A stretch of DNA of 56,358 bases from PZPK01 sp963974595. Lineage in GTDB: Bacteria; Pseudomonadota; Gammaproteobacteria; Pseudomonadales; Oleiphilaceae. Shown here piece after piece: positions 52,546-56,358 of this stretch (position 1 is the first letter of the stretch; every line of letters starts with the position of its first letter). The notes under the pieces are model-generated. The model ran no database searches. It saw only the letters and a program-made list of their open reading frames with translations, and had not been told where the DNA came from. Location of the stretch: assembly GCA_963974595.1 (NCBI GenBank), contig CAXBDA010000012.1, positions 1 to 56,358 on the forward strand, written 5' to 3'. The position numbers were made by a program, and so were the translations under genes.

Positions 52546-54326
52546 TATTGAACGTTTAAATGCTCTAATATTAACCTTAGCTTCGCAGGCCTCACCGAGG
52601 CATTAACCACTTCGAATCGTTTTATTTTCACGGACTCTAAAACCTGAGTATCTGTATCCATGACGAACAAGACTGAAAAGGGCTGACTTAGCATTTCTTG
52701 CAGTTTATTAAGCTGCTCAATTTCGGCACTTACATTATCTTGGCCTTGTGCATCCAAAATAAGTATTCGAGCCCCTTCCATCAAGGCTTGCTTAATTTGT
52801 GCTAAATCGGTCAATGAAGCAATAGGTAAAACTGAAAGACCGTAACCCCAGGATTGAATATATTGCGACCAATTAGTGGCAAATTTTAATGATGTATTCT
52901 GAACAATAACTACCCGAGCCAAGATCTGGTTTTCAGGTATTGAATGCTTGTGTGATACGGGTATATCAAACCAGAAGCATGAACCTTGCTCTACCCGGGA
53001 TCTTAATCCGAACTCTATTTCTTGCAATTCGGCTAATTGTTTTACAATCGTTAAACCTAAGCCCATACCAATACTGGTATATTCACCAGACTGTTGAAAC
53101 GCTTCAAAGATTGTCTGCAAATCTTCTTCTGGTATCCCTTTACCATTATCTGTGATCTCTAAACGGACTTTATCTTCTTCACACTTCCAAACAATATTGA
53201 CAGCTTTTGCTCGCGCGTGAATGAATATATTTTCTACTACATTGCGAATAATTCGATCTAACAAGAGGCCATCAGCACGCACGAAAACGTGATCATCCCC
53301 CGTATATGTCATGCTGATACCAGAATCTTTAAAGCGTAATGATTGCGCTTGGCAAAAGTCAGCAACTTTTCTGGCGAGGTCAAGCGTTTCTATCTTGGGT
53401 TTCACAATACCTGCATTAAGTTTAGAGATATCTAATAAGGTATTTAATAACTGGCTTAGCTGTTTAATCGAGATGTCTAACGATCTCACCATCCCTTTTT
53501 GTTCACCTTCTGGTAGTTGATCATCCAGCGCCTCAATCAATAACTGCATAGCATGTAAAGGCTGCCTTAGGTCATGACTTGCGGTGGCAACCAAACGTGT
53601 TTTCGATTCAATCTCTTTCTGATCTTTTGCTTTGGCCAAAGCCACCAGAGTTTCGTTTAAAAATAAAAAACGCCGAGCGCGCTCTTCGATATAACAAGCA
53701 ATTGCACCCATAAAATTAAGCCCGACAATAAAGATGCTATTGGATGCTAATTGCTCGACTTGCAAATTCATTTGAGAAGCAGTGGCTAAATAAACGAAAG
53801 AGACAAACAAACCCCCATATATTGCCATGACATAGGGCAGGCTCATTAAGAAGTAACCAAAAACAAGATGTAGCAAAATCCCATCATAAGCCAATAAATG
53901 GCCATGAAGGTCAGCCACATAAATAATAGCCACAATGGCACAGCCGGAAATCAAATAGACGCCCACGTAAACGCTTAAGAAGATATGTCCAGATACTCTC
54001 TTTGACGCCAAATACATGATTAAACAAATTAAGGGGCAAATCAGAAATAGTCGTAAAGGAATACTTATTTGAGAAACATCTAAAGGCAGAAAAAATAAGT
54101 CTAGAATTGAAAACATACAAAATAGCACTAAACCTACCACCCCTATTGCAGGGACACGTTTAATTAAACGCTGATATCTAAACTCTTCAAAAGCCGTTTC
54201 CAGTTCAGGTATAAAGCTCATAAAGGGGAAACGGCTAACGTTCGATAAGCGTTGCTGCTGCGCCTCAATAAAATCCCGAGAAAATACCTTTTCAGGTGTT
54301 ACGTCATTAGACTGAAAAGCAGGCAA
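52542..54326 (-). CDS. Sensor histidine kinase with degenerate receiver domain
   Basis: A 594-residue membrane kinase. Six or seven hydrophobic segments span about residues 58-212, followed by a coiled coil and a HisKA domain with the variant H-box ASHDLRQPLHAMQ (His251), then HATPase (NVVENIFIHA, DNGKGIPEEDL, GLGLTIVKQL). The last 125 residues look like a receiver fold (ARVVIVQNTSLKFATNW...ARILILDAQGQ): the Asp after the third strand remains, but the acidic pair is Gln-Asn, so phosphorylation is doubtful. Paired tail-to-tail with the LuxR-type regulator. Confidence 0.83.
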   Translation of the reverse strand: MPAFQSNDVTPEKVFSRDFIEAQQQRLSNVSRFPFMSFIPELETAFEEFRYQRLIKRVPAIGVVGLVLFCMFSILDLFFLPLDVSQISIPLRLFLICPLICLIMYLASKRVSGHIFLSVYVGVYLISGCAIVAIIYVADLHGHLLAYDGILLHLVFGYFLMSLPYVMAIYGGLFVSFVYLATASQMNLQVEQLASNSIFIVGLNFMGAIACYIEERARRFLFLNETLVALAKAKDQKEIESKTRLVATASHDLRQPLHAMQLLIEALDDQLPEGEQKGMVRSLDISIKQLSQLLNTLLDISKLNAGIVKPKIETLDLARKVADFCQAQSLRFKDSGISMTYTGDDHVFVRADGLLLDRIIRNVVENIFIHARAKAVNIVWKCEEDKVRLEITDNGKGIPEEDLQTIFEAFQQSGEYTSIGMGLGLTIVKQLAELQEIEFGLRSRVEQGSCFWFDIPVSHKHSIPENQILARVVIVQNTSLKFATNWSQYIQSWGYGLSVLPIASLTDLAQIKQALMEGARILILDAQGQDNVSAEIEQLNKLQEMLSQPFSVLFVMDTDTQVLESVKIKRFEVVNASVRPAKLRLILEHLNVQY

Positions 54327-54351
54327 GGTAAGTCCTTATTTAAGAAATAAT

Positions 54352-54903
54352 TTATTGAGCTAGCTTTTCTCTAACTAATGGCTCTAGACGCGTTAGGCCC
54401 CACTGTTTACCGACTTCAACAGCTGCATCCGTATTTTCACCGTTCTGTTTAAATACATTTAACGCGATTAAAGCGCCCACCCTGTTACCCGATGCGCAGT
54501 GAACCAAGACGGTTTTCCCTTCTAGGCCTTTTAAGATCTCATCAAGCTTTTTTGCATTTTCAAAGCTCACACCTTCAGCACCAGCGACGGGTAAATTTAT
54601 ATACGACATGCCTAAAGATTCCACCTTTGCTTGCTCATTCCAGTCTTGCTCGGACTGCGGGCGCAGATTAACCACAACTTGAACACCTTTTTTAGCCAAA
54701 GCAGAAAATGTTTCCTGAGAAGGCTGGCCACTTGTAAATGTATGTTCAGCAGGGTGCTGCAGATTCTTGATCGCTAAGTCTGAAAAAGAATGATCATCAT
54801 CAGCCCAAGCGCTAGAGATAAAGCATAAAAATGCAATTAAAAATACTGCGGCTTGGGTGTTAATACAAAAAAAACGTGTTTTATAATTAAATGACACTAA
54901 CAT
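54352..54903 (-). CDS. Periplasmic DUF442 phosphatase-like protein
   Basis: A 183-residue exported protein of the dual-specificity-phosphatase-like DUF442 group (also annotated beta-lactamase hydrolase-like). A signal peptide ends near residue 34 (AWA). The mature part has TSGQPSQETFSALAKKGVQVVVNLRP and the P-loop VLVHCASGNRVGAL with Cys136 and Arg141, i.e. C-x4-R as in this subfamily and not C-x5-R. Export makes a protein phosphatase role in cell signalling unlikely. It lies 25 bases after the histidine kinase start, opposite in position, on the same strand. Confidence 0.8.
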   Translation of the reverse strand: MLVSFNYKTRFFCINTQAAVFLIAFLCFISSAWADDDHSFSDLAIKNLQHPAEHTFTSGQPSQETFSALAKKGVQVVVNLRPQSEQDWNEQAKVESLGMSYINLPVAGAEGVSFENAKKLDEILKGLEGKTVLVHCASGNRVGALIALNVFKQNGENTDAAVEVGKQWGLTRLEPLVREKLAQ

Positions 54904-54937
54904 CGTTGTTTCCTCTTTATATGAATTTAAAGGCCGC

Positions 54938-56358
54938 TTATTTTCTGAAGCGGCTTATTTGCTCTAAAGCTTGTTGTAAGTAATCAAAATTGGGTGACTT
55001 ATTTTTAATGACATGATTCGTCTTATCAAGATATTCATACTGGCCTGTTGCGCCTACTTCTAAAATAGTGTCTTTTGTTATTACAGCGTAACCACTGTAC
55101 TTAGCCACAAGCAGCCATTCTCGATCAATCGGCTCGGCATATAAATCCTGGCCAACAGCATAGCTTTTAAGGTCTGACGCTACGCCTAAATAGTTTTTCA
55201 ATAAGGTCGGCGCCACATCGTAGTGACTGGTCACTCTATCAGCGTTTAGGTGGGTTTGACGTTTAACATCGGGCCCGACTAACACAAAGGGAACCTGCAG
55301 CTGCGGCCGAGTAAAGTTGCCGTTATGCCCCCAGAAATTTAACTTATTGTCATTCATCTCCTGACCATGATCCCCCGTAATAATCACGACAGTGTTGTCA
55401 AGATCACCCTTTTCTTTAAGTTTAGCAAGTACCTGTTTAATTAATGAGTCAACATAGTGCACACTGGTTTTATAGCGATTAAAGAGCGGCTCAGGGTCTG
55501 TGTCATTATTTAATTTTAGATAATTAACCGAATCGAGCATGGGCTCATAGTGGTGGGGATAGTTTTCTGGAAAATCATAAGCATGCGGTGCATCGTAAAA
55601 TAAGAATGAAAATTTTGGCTGATTATCATTTTGTTGATCGTACCAAACGAGCCAATCATCCGTTACATCTTGGTCCCGTTCGGAGGCGGTATTGCCATCA
55701 GAACTAACTCGAAGATGTTCAATGCCCGAGAACACCGTCTTATCAAATTCAGGAGAATGAAGCTGAGCCGCCGCAAATATCCCCATATTGTAATCGAGTG
55801 CTTGTAGGCGATCCATTAAAACAGGCGCTTTCGTATTGGCTAAAAAACTGTGCCAATATGTCCCGGGTAAGCTATAGAAAAGGCCAAAAATTCCCATGCG
55901 CGTCGCATTTCCACTCGCTATATGGTCTTTTAGAATCACCCCGCTTTGCGCGAACTGCCATAGATTTGGTGTGTTCTGAGCGTTAAACGTATCAGCTCGC
56001 CACGAATCGACCACAATCAACATAATATTTATGGGATTCTCGACTGAGTTTAATTGAAGCGCCTTAAGAGGGTAGTTCAAATCACTATGTCGCTGAAGCG
56101 TCATAGCCTTCTGACGAGCGATGGCTTCTTCATTGACCCAACCATGTTTTCTCATAAAGCTATTCGCCGTTGCTGGCTGAAAAAGAGGTAAATAGCGCTT
56201 AATCATGGTGACGGGCTGGAAGGCATTGGCTGCGGCCCAAATATGAATGCCGTTGGTAATTAACAAGGCGCCGAATATGGTTAGGGCTAACCTGCGCCCC
56301 CAGCCATGTTGGGTATATCGAGGGGCTTTTTCTAAATGCCGAATCAACATAAACTGAA
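54938..56358 (-). CDS. yejM: YejM/PbgA-like sulfatase-fold inner membrane protein, 5' part outside window
   Basis: The C-terminal part of an inner membrane protein with a periplasmic alkaline-phosphatase/sulfatase domain, homologous to YejM (PbgA/LapC), which controls LPS amount through LapB in E. coli. The last membrane helix is LALTIFGALLITNGIHIWAA (21-40) followed by the YejM-like NAFQPVTMIKRYLPLFQP. Unlike E. coli YejM, the metal/nucleophile residues appear kept: Asp115 (VVDSWRAD), Thr150 (SGNATRMG), Asp327-His328 (GDHGQE) and His342. No stop is found upstream to the window edge, and the other four N-terminal helices of the family are missing, so the gene continues outside. Confidence 0.8.
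   Translation of the reverse strand, partial: QFMLIRHLEKAPRYTQHGWGRRLALTIFGALLITNGIHIWAAANAFQPVTMIKRYLPLFQPATANSFMRKHGWVNEEAIARQKAMTLQRHSDLNYPLKALQLNSVENPINIMLIVVDSWRADTFNAQNTPNLWQFAQSGVILKDHIASGNATRMGIFGLFYSLPGTYWHSFLANTKAPVLMDRLQALDYNMGIFAAAQLHSPEFDKTVFSGIEHLRVSSDGNTASERDQDVTDDWLVWYDQQNDNQPKFSFLFYDAPHAYDFPENYPHHYEPMLDSVNYLKLNNDTDPEPLFNRYKTSVHYVDSLIKQVLAKLKEKGDLDNTVVIITGDHGQEMNDNKLNFWGHNGNFTRPQLQVPFVLVGPDVKRQTHLNADRVTSHYDVAPTLLKNYLGVASDLKSYAVGQDLYAEPIDREWLLVAKYSGYAVITKDTILEVGATGQYEYLDKTNHVIKNKSPNFDYLQQALEQISRFRK

Noticed and set aside
1..56358. CRISPR arrays, rRNA genes, tRNA genes, insertion sequences and prophage genes.
   Set aside because: None seen: no regularly spaced repeats, no rRNA-like blocks, and no protein with transposase, integrase or phage signatures.

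Overview
The window reads as chromosome of a Gram-negative gammaproteobacterium, probably aquatic or marine. Grounds are the LPS heptose genes, a two-subunit glycyl-tRNA synthetase, membrane nitrate reductase, a secreted lipase with its foldase, a SutA-like RNA polymerase-binding protein, and moderate GC. Genus cannot be fixed from the sequence alone. No rRNA, tRNA, CRISPR array, transposase or phage gene was seen. The window opens inside an ATP-dependent DNA ligase gene and closes inside a YejM-like sulfatase-fold gene.

Positions 1-16.6 kb are a cell-surface glycan region. Heptose and inner-core genes (hldD, waaF, waaE, a GT4 glycosyltransferase and, at the far side, hldE) enclose a pseudaminic acid (Pse) locus: pseB-pseC-pseF-pseI on the minus strand, pseG on plus, pseH on minus, and a putative GT52-like sugar transferase. 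Inside it lies a strongly AT-rich, translationally coupled block pseH - acyl carrier protein - short AMP-forming ligase - SDR reductase. My reading is that this block makes and attaches an unusual N-acyl group (for example 3-hydroxybutyryl) to the Pse precursor. This is the best candidate for an undescribed system in the window.

Positions 16.6-28 kb hold housekeeping and accessory genes: a noncoding stretch with a possible leftward small RNA, a SutA-like gene, a DUF3592 membrane protein, hemB, ppk1, a DUF4344-like protein with a lost zinc motif, a decayed DUF898 gene, the lipase and foldase pair separated by a terminator-like hairpin, and narX.

Positions 28-36 kb are the respiratory nitrate reductase operon narGHJI plus a parvulin-type isomerase. 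It is preceded by an FNR-type site placed exactly as in a class II FNR promoter. Two copies of a palindromic intergenic repeat flank the isomerase gene.

Positions 36-56 kb contain a hybrid histidine kinase, DUF4870 and DUF2780 proteins, a lipoprotein paired with a DUF4105 outer-membrane-type protein, a hemolysin III-family protein, ytoQ, glyQS with a strong terminator, three diguanylate-cyclase-type genes, a DUF4442 hot-dog protein, a DUF3301 protein, a tail-to-tail response regulator and histidine kinase pair, a periplasmic DUF442 phosphatase-like protein and the YejM-like protein. The c-di-GMP genes and two-component systems suggest a signalling-rich stretch controlling surface lifestyle, next to anaerobic respiration.
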